Positions 54,401 through 64,000 of a stretch of 64,000 nucleotides of DNA are shown piece by piece; the stretch's first letter is position 1; the number at the start of each line of letters is the position of its first letter. The DNA is from Ochotona curzoniae (lineage: Eukaryota; Chordata; Mammalia; Lagomorpha; Ochotonidae). The DNA lies in contig NW_024464918.1 in NCBI RefSeq assembly GCF_017591425.1, positions 14,258,001 to 14,322,000 on the forward strand. Reading direction: 5' to 3'. The position numbers and the translations under genes were made by a program. Under the pieces are notes generated by a model. That model saw only the letters and a list, made by a program, of their open reading frames with translations. It was not told the origin of the DNA and ran no database searches.

Positions 54401-55574
54401 GTGGTAAAGGCCAGTGGTTCTCCGATTTTAGGGAGCTGAGATCTTGCTGGAAATTTATATTCTGAGTCCATTCCTTTTACAGTGTGGACCTCACAATTAT
54501 TTGCTAGCCCATTAGACCTTAAGAACCTATTTTCAAAAGATGCTGCCCAGGGCACTTTGTTCTATGAAAGATGTCTGTACAGAGTTGCCTCTTTTTGTCT
54601 TTGGATTTTGAGATGCCTGCCACACTGAATTTCTCTACAAGATAAGCTCTATTGCTAATGACAAAGTTTGAAGATCAGTGGAGAAGAATTACCAGATAAT
54701 CTCTAAGAATTCTTACTGTTCTGATTTTACATGGCACTGACTGCATGGTTTTCAAGGATAAGCAGGGGTCAAATCTCCTGAGGAATTCACCACAGCATTT
54801 ATTTTAGATGAGAAGCTGACAGGTGTGAACCATATCAGGAAAAGTAGATCCTATTCTCATATGTAAGTGGAACTAAACATACAAAATGGAATGGAATTCC
54901 AAGGCATTTCTAAGCCTCAGTTTCCAAGCCTTCGATGCACTCCTACCCAATGCACAAGCAGGAACTTCATCTACCCTTCCAAACGCCAAGCCCACTTTAT
55001 AAAGACGTAGCAACTGTGTTCCCGGTTGCCTTGTCCAGTGAGATGCTGAGTCCCATGACCTTCCCACCATGTTGGGAGGCTCCTCCCCTGGTGCCTCTTC
55101 CTGTCAGGGCGTTTGGAAACCATAAACTGCAGCCAGAGGAGATCCATAAACAGCCCCATTCTTATTTTTTAACTTTAGAGTCCCTATGTGGCTTCATTTA
55201 TTTTCAAAAGAGCATGTGACATGTTCGTTGGCACCTTCCTGACTATAAAATATCTGTTGACATTTGTGGTTTGGGGCTGGGTTGGATTAGTTACTGTTTC
55301 ATCCCGTTCACCTACTGCATGTAGCTGGTAGCAACAGGGGAAACCTACATTGCTCTCTGTTTTAAGACCCTGTACTCTATCCAGATTGGCCCCTTTGTGT
55401 CTCCTGCTGGACAGAAAGACCACAAAACAGCTATCCCATCTTTAATCAACTGTGACTTTTGCATTTGCCTGAAGCCTGTTTCCTGATTCATGTGAAGTTA
55501 TTGGAATGAAATGGTAAAAAGGAAGTTGACAGTAGTTAACATATCTCCACCACTCCCAATGAGCCACACTCTGA
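54401..55574. other. Unique sequence, no gene recognised
   Basis: Opposed frames at 54873-55219 (up to 94 codons) share the same DNA in three phases. No recognised family or repeat. Confidence 0.4.
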
Positions 55575-55770
55575 GCCAACCAACTTTATCTAGAATGCTT
55601 CAATCAGTAGTCACACAAAGCTACAAGATATGCATGACTATCATTACCCCCATTTTACAGAGGGAATAACTAAGATTGGGAAAGGTTAAGTGACTTTCCA
55701 AAGTTACACAATACATGAATGCTAGTGTAAGACTCCATTTCAGGAAGTCTGATCCTACAGCTCTGTAATC
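55575..55770 (-). mobile_element. MIR
   Basis: CATTACCCCCATTTTACAGAG, AAAGGTTAAGTGACTTTCC, AAAGTTACACAATACATGAA and GGAAGTCTGATCCTACAGC follow the antisense MIR consensus closely. Confidence 0.9.
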
Positions 55771-55883
55771 GCAATATTTTGAGTTGTTGTTGTGCTTTGT
55801 TCTTCACATCTGGTAGAAAGTCTGGTAGTACCAAAGGGCTCAGATAGGTGAGACTCAGATGTAGAAGAAGATAGAGGATAAGA

Positions 55884-55884
<1 letters not shown>

Positions 55885-55933
<49 letters not shown>

Positions 55934-55944
55934 GCACACACACG
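55885..55944. repeat. (CA)n microsatellite with CG steps, strictly alternating pyrimidine-purine
   Basis: About 20 CA units run into CGTGCGCACGCACACACACG. The whole 60-base tract alternates pyrimidine and purine without a break, the sequence rule for Z-DNA, with CG steps near its right end. A valine/cysteine-rich minus frame across it is an artefact. Confidence 0.95.
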
Positions 55945-56599
55945 AACAATGGGAACAGCAGCCACCTAGGTTCAACCTAACAATGAGACCTTGTGCTATT
56001 TTTTTTCCCCAAGGCTTAGCTTCCTTATCAATAAAATGAGTGAAACTATTCTTACATCACATATAGAGAGTGCAGAAATAGAGATATGTGCATGACTCAC
56101 TAAATGGCAGTGATTTCGTTTGTCTGGCAGCATGCTGGAAAGAGCTGAAGGTAAGATATCAGTATTGGCATAAAATATTATTATATATGGGAGTAACGAA
56201 GAATTTATTTTAAGGTTCCAGTCATCCCAGAGTTTTTTTCCATTCATAAACCCAAAGAGAATATGAGTCAAAAGGCCAAAAGGCCACAGAGTTAAAGCAA
56301 ATTTTTCTTCATTTCCCATCTAGCCAGCTTTCCAAGGTCAGAAGCCCTGAAATTTCCATAATGAAAAATCTCATTTATATGTCAGAGAATTAGACACAAA
56401 AGACAATCACATATTATCTCTTATATAAATGAATATTTATTATACTTATCCAGGTAGAATTTCTACTGATATATGTATGTACATCCTTTTAGATATGTTC
56501 ATGTATATGTATACTCAAGAAGATACTATGCATTCTGAAATTGAAATTATTATTTTTCTTTAAAATATCTTAGATACCATTCTATGCCAGTGATTCAAG
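55945..56599. other. Unique A/T-rich sequence, no gene recognised
   Basis: A 107-codon minus frame at 55996-56319 has no recognised domain. A short MIR-like CTTCCTTATCAATAAAATGAG lies at about 56020. Confidence 0.4.
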
Positions 56600-56930
56600 A
56601 TACATAATATTGTTCTAATGCCATCATAATAGTCTGCTGTATGACTATATTATTATTATTATTAACAGTTTGGAGGCTTATCTGTATTCTTCTCTCTTGC
56701 CATTATAAGCAACACTGCAGTAGATATCCAAGAACACACCTCTTACTATACACACTCTTTAGGTCTTAGGAAAAATTGGTGCCTGTGAAATGGAAGGGTC
56801 AAAAGTAGTACACATTTAACCTTTTGTGCATCCTTGAGTTGCATATTTTCAAACTACCATTTTCCATAAAGATAATTCCACTGTAGATTCCCACTAACCT
56901 GTATGAGTAACGAGATTTCTTACAGCTGAA
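56600..56930 (-). mobile_element. Old L1M-like fragment
   Basis: GCCATTATAAGCAACACTGC, GTGAAATGGAAGGGTCAAAAG, TAGTACACATTTAACCTTTTG and GATTCCCACTAACCTGTATGAG resemble the antisense L1M series (ATTGCTGGGTCAAAGGG, CACATTTTAA, CACTCCCACCAGCAGTGTATGAG). An (ATT)n run at 56649-56662 lies inside. Confidence 0.5.
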
Positions 56931-56931
56931 C

Positions 56932-56973
56932 TGAACTACATGAAATTATTTGGTGATGAACTACATGAAATTA
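56932..56973. repeat. 25-bp period tandem duplication
   Basis: TGAACTACATGAAATTA occurs at 56932-56948 and again at 56957-56973 without mismatch. Confidence 0.9.
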
Positions 56974-57744
56974 CCACTCTTGTATTACAAAAATGGTTCA
57001 ATTTTAGTAGAAACATACAATTAGAGCTAATCGTTGTTCCTGCAAGCGTTTTTTTTTTTCCATTTCAAATGTTTTGGACAAATGTGATTCACATATTTTC
57101 ATCAGGTACCTTTCCAGGTAGAATGGAAGGAGGAAACAAACTGTTACACATGCTCTTCTGATTACGAGAAATTATTTGGAGAAATTCTACATTTCAATCT
57201 TGAAACAATCTGCTCCTTAACAAAATAAGGCACTGATTGACAAAGAATGACTGTTCTCCCATATTTTTGTATCCAAGGACAAGTCTGGGCTGACTAAATG
57301 TTTCACAGTGACCAATCCTTGAGACCATTCTCCCCAAACACAGACTAAGTCTAGAACAATGTCACAGAAGGAAGAGCCTACTGCTTCACACACATTCCTG
57401 AACTGTGATCCAGGCAGCACACCACTAGCCTCATATATGTTCTCAGAAAAGAGCTGACAAGGTCACCTATATTTGGAGAAAAAGATATCCAGGGGCTGTC
57501 CTCCTGATGACACACAACACACTGGGTGTTTAAGACTGAGAATTTCTGCAGTAGAGAACAAACCTATTTGTGCTAAGCTCTGTTTTTCTCACATCTGAGT
57601 GACTACAAATCCCTTTGATCACATAACACTTGTTACCATCCAGTGGAACACACTTTCAAAAATGTCCAAATACCTTATTATATTAGAAAAGAATCTTAAT
57701 GTGAAACAAAGGGCAAAGTAAGGATTACAAGCGCTGTATGATCA
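56974..57744. other. Unique sequence, no gene recognised
   Basis: No recognised element. Short frames (67-73 codons) without family. Confidence 0.4.
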
Positions 57745-57890
57745 TCCCACATGTTTTTATTAAGTGCCTGCTATATGCCAAATCTGTGCCAGACAGTAGG
57801 AAACAAAGCAAACAAGACATCATCTCTAACCTCAATGAAATCATGATCTAATGAGAGTAAAAGATGAACAGGCAATTTCAGTTTGCTATA
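57745..57890 (-). mobile_element. L2 3-prime end
   Basis: TTTTTATTAAGTGCCTGCTA, TATGCCAAATCTGTGCCAGAC, AACAAAGCAAACAAGACATC and TCTAATGAGAGTAAAAGATG follow the antisense L2 consensus closely. Confidence 0.85.
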
Positions 57891-58929
57891 ATTTGCAACA
57901 ATATAGAACATGTGGCTATTGAGCAGATGTGCTGTGGCTTCTAAAACTGAAAAAATAAATTTTTAATTTAAGTTAAATTTGTTTTAATTTAAAAATTAAA
58001 GCAGCATAAAATATTTTCTGTTAAATGCAGCTGTGTTACTTTAGTAGGTCTGTATTTCACCTTAATAACTAAAACAATTAATATCTAAATTGATATGAGT
58101 TTTAAACGTGAAACAGCTGATTTTGAAGACTTTTTTTTAAATGTAATATTGCGTTCATAATTTTGTGTTGATTACATATCATGATGTTAATATACATATT
58201 TTTCCTGTCCATTCTTTAACCTTTGTAGTGTGGCTACTAGAAAAACTAAAATGACATATGTAGTTAGCTATACTCCTTTTGAACACAACTCATTTAAAAG
58301 CTTAACAGCATTCTGAATGCGGATCTAGACAAAGTCTCCCAACAGAGATGGCTTTTATGGTAAAGAGCAAAAGAGAAGAAGGAATGGGCCAGGAAAAGAG
58401 AGGAAAAAAGAGAGTTTCAGAGAAACAGAATGGCAGTGCAAAGGGCCTGACCCCAGCAGGGTCTTGACACTATTATTTCCAGGGAACCACATCATCTGTG
58501 CTGTCCAGGAGGCCACCAACTGTCCCTCATCTACATTTATCAAAGGCTGCTTATTTAAAGTCACAGATTTCTGAAATCCCACATAACCCTATGCTCATAG
58601 CTTACATTTGTGAAAGCTAAATCCAGTAGATGCCATTCCTGCATAGATTACTCATTCATTCAAAATGTGTGACTATTCCTCAGAGCAATCTTTCTTAAAA
58701 TCAATAATTTCCACTGAAGTCGGCATCTTCCTACTCATATGTAGTCTTCAAAAACTGCATGGAATACTGCGGAGTTTTTTTAGAAGTGATTCATGAATTT
58801 CAAAACAGTTTGCATGCAAGTATTTATCCATCAAACCCATTTCTTCAAGAACTCTTTTAACGACCCTTGTAGTTACAATTCGCTCCTGAGAGCCGGAAAC
58901 AGAGGTGAAGACAGTGCTCAGCTGCAAAG
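57891..58929. other. Unique sequence with an A/T-rich imperfect palindrome
   Basis: 57955-58010 is almost pure A/T, with TTTTTAATTTAAG and TTTTAATTTAAAAATTAAA forming an imperfect inverted arrangement. No gene or repeat family placed in the rest. Confidence 0.4.
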
Positions 58930-59035
58930 GGGAAGAGGGCCTTGTACGGTGCCAATAGCTTTAGCTCTGATAGCTCTCCCACTGGTGTGCTGTATGACAC
59001 CAAATAAGTCTCTCAGGGTTTCTCCTCCTCTACAA
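58930..59035 (+). mobile_element. MIR-like core fragment
   Basis: CCCACTGGTGTGCTGTATGAC and CAAATAAGTCTCTCAGGG resemble the MIR core (CCACTAACTAGCTGTGTGACC, GCAAGTCACTTAACC). It directly abuts a MER20. Confidence 0.5.
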
Positions 59036-59250
59036 TAGAGTTGCTCAACATTAGCACTATCGACATTCAAGTCCTTTGTTGTAAAGGGTTGCCTGTGTGC
59101 TGCTGAGGGAGTTAGAAACTTGCCAAGCTTCTTCCCTGTAGCTGTCGGTAACACCTCTCCACTCTAGATGGGAAATAACCAAAGACATCTGCAGACATTG
59201 CCAAATGTCTCCTGGCATGCTGCCCATTGAGAGCCACTGATCTCCTGAGT
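59036..59250 (-). mobile_element. MER20 (non-autonomous hAT-Charlie DNA transposon)
   Basis: Antisense: AGTTGCTCAACATTAGCACT, ATCGACATTCAAGTCCTTTG, CCAAAGACATCTGCAGACAT, TGCCAAATGTCTCCTGGCATG and TTGAGAGCCACTGA match the reversed family (TCTCAACC..CACTATTGACATT, GTCTCCAGACATTGCCAAATG, TTGAGAACCACTG). The 122-codon minus frame here is not a gene. Confidence 0.88.
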
Positions 59251-59529
59251 GACTTGATGTGAGGATTCAGCAGAACCCTCCAGGAGAAGTGGTGATCCCA
59301 CCTGGAGCCTTGGAAAGTGCTCCATAAAGGTTTGCAACATAAATACACAGTAGAAAGGAGGCCAGGCTCCTGCAGGGATGACAATGGCACTTATCATCTC
59401 TGCCATCTTGTGAATTGAACCAGCCATTGCATTAGCCAGAGAACCTCTGTTTCTCCTCTTCCTCCCACCAAAAGGAGCCAAGCCCTGAGTCTCCTGAGGA
59501 ATGGGGGCAGAAAGGCTGTGCAAATGGGA
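59251..59529. other. Unique sequence, no feature seen
   Basis: No repeat placed. Confidence 0.4.
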
Positions 59530-59880
59530 CATGACTGCCTCGATGGATTTAATGGTGCTTTTTAAATGTGGATAATTATAAGGCCTTTTCTAAGCAAGTG
59601 CACCAGTGAGGGGAGACTGTGGGCTCCAGGGCACCATGGGCCCGCACAGCTCAGCTCCGTCGAGCTGATGGTAATGTTATTAAATGTGCTCTCTCCTTTT
59701 ATTAGGCATCTTAATAACCTCTAAGTTGCACCCAGGAGAGTTGGTGCAGAAAAGGAATTCTGGCCAACCTAATTTGTATTTGAAAATACCCCATAGGCCA
59801 ACGGAACAAGATTCAGATGAATTTCACAGGCAGCTGAGGGCTGCACAAGGCAAGTGTTTCCAAATTGTACTTGGTTATTG
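59530..59880. other. Repeat-free block, candidate conserved noncoding element with an acceptor-like site
   Basis: It contains GTGGATAATTATAAGGCC, ATGGTAATGTTATTAAATG and GGCATCTTAATAACCTC, all homeodomain-type words, in a repeat-free context. CTCTCTCCTTTTATTAG, ending at 59705, has the polypyrimidine-AG form of a 3-prime splice site, and the following 175 bases are open in one plus frame (59684-59881, 65 codons). The frame has no recognised family, so an enhancer reading is preferred over an exon. Confidence 0.35.
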
Positions 59881-60084
59881 AATGCAAAATGCCTGTCTCT
59901 CTGCCCTCCCTATCCCCATCCTTTGCCCTCCTTTTCTTCCAGTGCCCCTGTAGGCCCTGAACATGCATATGCAACCCATACCACAGCCACTGCTTAGCGT
60001 GGATGCTTCCCTATCCACAGGGAAATAAGGACACAGGCTCACACTTCGGGGGCCGTTTTGACCCTTGAGCTTGTGAATGTAGTT
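59881..60084. other. Unique sequence, no feature seen
   Basis: C/T-rich to mixed sequence with no recognised element. Confidence 0.4.
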
Positions 60085-60225
60085 TTCACAGCAGCCCAAA
60101 AGGTGCACACCATCATTACCCCCATTTTATAACGGAGGAAATGGTTGTTCGAAAAGGTGAGAACTTTGGCCAAAAAGAAGCATGACTAGACAATTAGACA
60201 GTGGGCTTCAGCTCCGTTTCATGTG
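60085..60225 (-). mobile_element. MIR fragment
   Basis: CACCATCATTACCCCCATTTT, ATAACGGAGGAAATGG and ACAGTGGGCTTCAGCTC follow the antisense MIR core. Confidence 0.8.
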
Positions 60226-60617
60226 ACTCCCTAATACATTTCAGTCATCAGCTGATGATGTAGAGTTAGTCCATGTATTTATTAGTTTTCACATTTGGGT
60301 GACTGTTGTTGCAGAACTATATAGAGTATTATATAGAACTAGATAGAGAAAAATATACTGTCCTGCCCTCAGAGATATTTCCATAGCCACTAAAAAAAAA
60401 AAGCAATAGATTTTTTTAAACATTTCAGGTATAGAATGAGAAGAAATAAATAGGGCAGTCTTACTAAGAAAAAAAAAAATAACAGGAAAAAAAGGCAACT
60501 CAAATTTTCCTAGGGCAGGAAACTGAAGATGCGCAAACCATTTGCTATGTCGGACGGGCAAGATTTGGGAAAGAAATAGTGAGTTTACTTTCTGGTATGT
60601 GAAGAGTTGTTATTAGA
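60226..60617. other. Unique A/T-rich sequence, no feature seen
   Basis: A-rich runs at about 60392 and 60470. No gene. Confidence 0.45.
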
Positions 60618-61095
60618 TGTTGTATTACTTTCCTGTTATTACTGTAACAAATGACTACAAACTTTCTGGCTTTAGACACAAAGCTAATTTGTCACTCTGG
60701 AAATCAGGAGTCCAAAATGAATCTTACAAGGATAAAATCAAGGTGCTGGCAGAGCTGGTTGCTTCTGGAGGCTCTCTGGAAGAATCCGTTCCTTGCCTCT
60801 TCCAGATTCGAGTGGTAGCCAACCAACATTTCTTGGCCTTGACTGCATCACTCCCATTTCTGCATCCATGACCAATAGTTCTCTATCCCTGGCTCTTCTT
60901 GTGTCCTTCTCATGAGTGTATTTGTGATCATATCAAACCCCCAATTTAATCCTAGAGAATTTCCCCCATCTCAAGTCACTTACGTAATCTCACCAGCAAA
61001 GCACTTGTTGCTATTTAAGGCAAGAGTCACAGGTTCTAGGGCTGAGGGCATGGCCATCCTTAGAGCCATTACTCAGCTCACCACAGACTTCCAGG
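60618..61095 (-). mobile_element. MaLR (MLT1-type) LTR, near full length
   Basis: The plus strand reads as the complement of MLT1: TTACTGTAACAAATGACTAC, AAATCAAGGTGCTGGCAGAG, TTCTGGAGGCTCTCTGGAAG, AATCCGTTCCTTGCCTCTTCC, CCCCCATCTCAAGTCACTTAC and GTCACAGGTTCTAGGGCTG. It is a solitary LTR. The 84-codon plus frame in it is an artefact. Confidence 0.9.
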
Positions 61096-63364
61096 AAGAG
61101 ATATTCCAGTGACAGAAAGTCCAGAATTGAGAAAAATGAGAGCTGTGAGTGAATTTAGGTGTTGAATTCAACTCATTAATTCAACCAATTCAATAATTAT
61201 TTATTACACAGTTTATTTGTGCCAAGAAGTTAATCAAACCAAAGCAGTCAATTTGGGACTCACGCCCGTAATGTATATTTGATGGGAGTTTATGTAAACA
61301 GAATAGAGACAAAGCAGAAGACTGAACATGAATGACGCTTTTGATAAATCCACTCAGGAGCAAACAGGAAAAGGGGAACTAATGTGAAATTCTTCAAGTG
61401 AAAATCCTGTCAGGCAGCACCATTTGTCCAGGTTTGTTCATCATTCTGCAAGTAACTATAGGTCATGGGGAATTTGGTTATAAAATGTGTTGTCTCCAGG
61501 AAGTGCTGAGAATAGGGGGGAGATCTGACTGAATTCTTCTGGCACTACAGCATCTCTGGAGAGCCTGTTCTGTAGCCCATAACCATTGTTGTTCTTTCCT
61601 CGCCTTTTCCGAGCCAGGTATAGCCACTAAGTACTTCACACCCAATCACTACAGCCTGAACTCCTGGCTGCCCCAGTAATGGAGGCAGCAAGAATTTAAT
61701 CCATGGCAGCCTCAGGTGCAGAAAGATGATACTGAATATTTCATTCTGGGATGATGGGAACTTGAAGCCCCTAGAGATGGTCTGGCTGAATCTTTTAAGT
61801 GAGTCCTTCCAGGAATCCACTGGGTAACTGTGCTGTTGGCAGTAATGACTGCCACTTGGGCCTCAGCTTCCCAACGGGAGAGAAAGCTGCATTAATGTGC
61901 ATACGTGCTAAAAGGCCAGCTCCAATTCAGGTTCTAGGAAATTAGTTTTATTATTTTTTTAATTGTACTCACAGAGCTTTCCTGTCACCTCTTTGGATCC
62001 AAAAGACATTCATCACCCATCCCTCCCCCTTTTGTTTTTCACAAAGAGCCAAAGGAAAAGAGAATACAAAGATCTAACAAAGAGAAATCATGCAAGGTAT
62101 ATTTCTTCAAAAAATTACCTGCTTTGACTCACATCTTTAACATCTCTCACTATGTAATAGATGGCACAATAGTACAGTAAGTGTAAGAATGACCCGGAGA
62201 AAACAGATGCATTATCTAAGTGAGAAATTGCATAGATTGTGTCGGTAAGTAAATACTATTTATTAAACACTGAAATTCTAAAATGAAAGAGAGACTATTT
62301 TTCCTTTAAAAAGCAAGTACTTTGCAAAACTGGATTAGATTTTATTTCACTACTCTTCACAAAATTAAAAACAGATGGTGCAAGCTATAGACTTAGGACA
62401 TGGAAAAGATCGGTTTCAGTGTGACATAAGTGAGATGATTTCAAATCTGACCCCTTTGCCCTTAAGATCTGTGCTCAGATATGATTTGTGACTCCAGCTC
62501 AGAGCTGTGTACTGCAAAGGACTGAGGTGTGAACTGCAAGTCGGTGTGAGTAAACTGGAAGCGGGGTGAACACTGATGCTTGGCTGTACCTACCTCACCT
62601 TTTTCTACTACCTGCCAATGCATCCAAGGAAATTACCTGCAAGAAGCTATACTACCCAGGCCACTGGTCTTCTGCCTCCTCTGAATTCCTTCCCTGCGAG
62701 CCAGACGACCATTACTTAGTATATCTTGTTTTCCTCAAAAAGCATGAGCTAGTAGAGGGGCACTTGAGCGGCAGCTATGAGACACCTGCATAGTTCATTC
62801 CTGCCAGCTAGCCTGAGGTTGGCTTACATTCTGTGAGAGTGTTTTTTATACATCTTTGTACCATTTGAGCTGTGCATGGTGTGGGAAATGAGCTAAAGGC
62901 GATGTAGGAGAAGACATGAAAAGGTAGTGTGTGGATGTTCTCCAAAGGAAAAACATTGTTAAACACTAAACATGAGTGCCTTCTGAATAAAAATCTCCTG
63001 ATAGTAGTAAAAATGGCATTTTAGTAAATCCTAAAAATACATATAAAGGTATTCTCCATATAGCATAAATATGAAATTTAAATATATCTCTATTTTAAGT
63101 TAAATTGATATTATAAAAATCTAAGTAGGAATTCACGTGGAATTGGAATTTACAAAGAACATGAATATTATATCCAAAGGCTAAACTAATAGAAAGCATG
63201 TCCTAGGCCACAACACTTTCTGTATCACCTAGTAAAAATGTACATTGTTTGGGTATATTTCATATTTGATCATTTGTTTTCTATTTTTATAAGCTTTAAT
63301 CTGAGATAATCTCAAGGAAAGTATGTGTTCAAAGAATATGGAAACAGACTTTCACAGCAAAGAC
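61096..63364. other. Long unique stretch, no gene recognised
   Basis: 2.3 kb with no confidently placed repeat. Frames at 61545-61820 (minus, 91 codons) and 62566-62793 (plus, 75 codons) have no recognised family. 63000-63130 is strongly A/T-rich. Confidence 0.4.
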
Positions 63365-63570
63365 AGCTCAAGGCAATAAGAACAGATTCTAGCTTCAGCT
63401 TAGGCACTCCTATTTTCTAGTAATATGATTTCAAAATGTAAAAAGGTACTTTCTCAGTGCCTCAGTGTTTACATCTGCAAAGTGGAATTAATATAACAAG
63501 GAAATGACACAGTGTGTGCAAAACACAGACTTGGTGCCTAGCACACAGAAATGATTCAGCATACCTAGGG
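63365..63570 (+). mobile_element. MIR
   Basis: ACAGATTCTAGCTTCAGCTTAG, CACTCCTATTTTCTAGTAATATG, CTCAGTGCCTCAGTGTTTACATC, TGCAAAGTGGAATTAATATAAC and ACTTGGTGCCTAGCACACAG follow the MIR consensus in order. Confidence 0.85.
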
Positions 63571-63623
63571 TAACTCTATCACTAACGGTAACACCAACTA
63601 AAATAGTATAAACTGACATTTGT

Positions 63624-63965
63624 GGGACTGGGGTGGTCACATAGCAAGTTCAGCTGCAGCCTGCAATATTAGCAGCCCATATGAATGCTAGCTCAAGTCC
63701 CAGCTGCTCTTCTTCCAATCCAGCTCCCTGCCAATGCGTGTTGCATGCAGTGGAAGATGGCTGAAATCGAAACTCTGCAATACTTATCGAAGACCCAAAA
63801 GGAGTAACAAGTCCCTAGTTCTTGGCTCCTACTTTTGGCCTGGCTTAGCCCCAGCTGCCGCAGCCGTTCAGGGAGTGAGCCAGCAGATAGATGATCTTTC
63901 CTTCTTTCTTCTTGTCTCTCTTTCTTTCTCTCTAAATCTTCCTTTTAAATAATGGAAGTATTTCT
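63624..63965 (+). mobile_element. Old lagomorph SINE
   Basis: Sense and diverged: GGGACTGGGGTGGTCACATAG, AGCAGCCCATATGAATGCTAG, TCAAGTCCCAGCTGCTCTTC, AATCCAGCTCCCTGCCAATGC, TTCTTGGCTCCTACTTTTGGC, GCCGCAGCCGTTCAGGGAGTG and TTCCTTTTAAATAATGG. The core CTGGGAAAGCAG is replaced by a CATGCAGTGGAAGATGG-type sequence. Confidence 0.88.
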
Positions 63966-64000
63966 TCTTTAAAAACGACGTGTTTGGAAGTTCATGTCTG

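Noticed and set aside
59164..59532. 122-codon minus-strand frame
   Set aside because: Partly encoded by the MER20 copy and overlapped by another minus frame.
1..64000. Bacterial-type systems, CRISPR arrays, operons, phage or plasmid features
   Set aside because: The repeat content (SINE, LINE, MIR, MaLR) identifies vertebrate nuclear DNA. No regularly spaced repeats with unique spacers were seen.

Overview
This window looks like a gene-poor stretch of nuclear DNA from a placental mammal, most likely a lagomorph and probably a pika (Ochotona). The main evidence is about two dozen copies of a tRNA-derived SINE of the lagomorph C-repeat type. The younger copies start near GGGCCCAGTGTGGTGGC, carry a CCTGGGAAAGCAGT core, and end in a TATATCTGACTTTCCAATAAA tail. 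I associate that tail with pika rather than rabbit from memory; it has not been tested by a search. The background is A/T-rich and poor in CpG. Deep mammalian repeats (MIR, L2, MER20, MaLR LTRs, old L1) are scattered through it.

I find no convincing protein-coding exon, no tRNA or rRNA gene, no CpG island and no CRISPR array. All open frames are short (200 codons or fewer). The longest lie on SINEs or simple repeats, or have no family resemblance that I recognise. One small open frame (43843-44073, minus) has a plausible protein composition and is kept as a low-confidence candidate.

Layout: 1-700 holds L1 fragments. 0.9-6 kb has seven SINEs, one pair inverted and one nested, plus a MER20 copy. 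6-11.5 kb is mostly unique, with a 50-bp tandem duplication and a conserved-looking block at 9.74-10.29 kb. 11.5-12.2 kb is a tandem SINE pair. 12.6-15.2 kb holds microsatellites, a MIR and a hAT relic. 16.3-22.3 kb has dispersed old SINEs and a second MER20. 22.7-24.4 kb is an old L1 with the 5-prime inversion typical of twin priming, broken by two SINEs. 25-29.4 kb has three young SINEs, an AT microsatellite, L2 fragments and a MaLR LTR. 29.4-36 kb is mostly unique, with a conserved-looking block at 30.15-30.66 kb, one SINE, and two copies of an unnamed 3-prime-end repeat (25.88 and 32.28 kb). 36-46 kb has L1M, L2, MIR and SINE copies. 46-63.6 kb contains almost no SINEs but has MIR, L2, two MaLR LTRs, a MER20, a strong G-quadruplex motif, a long CA/CG alternating tract and two more conserved-looking blocks. 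A last SINE lies at 63.6 kb.

The window therefore reads as intergenic or deep intronic DNA. Its biology lies in transposon history and possible distal regulatory elements, not in a gene system. Repeat family names were assigned by recalling consensus sequences, and boundaries are good to roughly 10-30 bases unless a target-site duplication is given.
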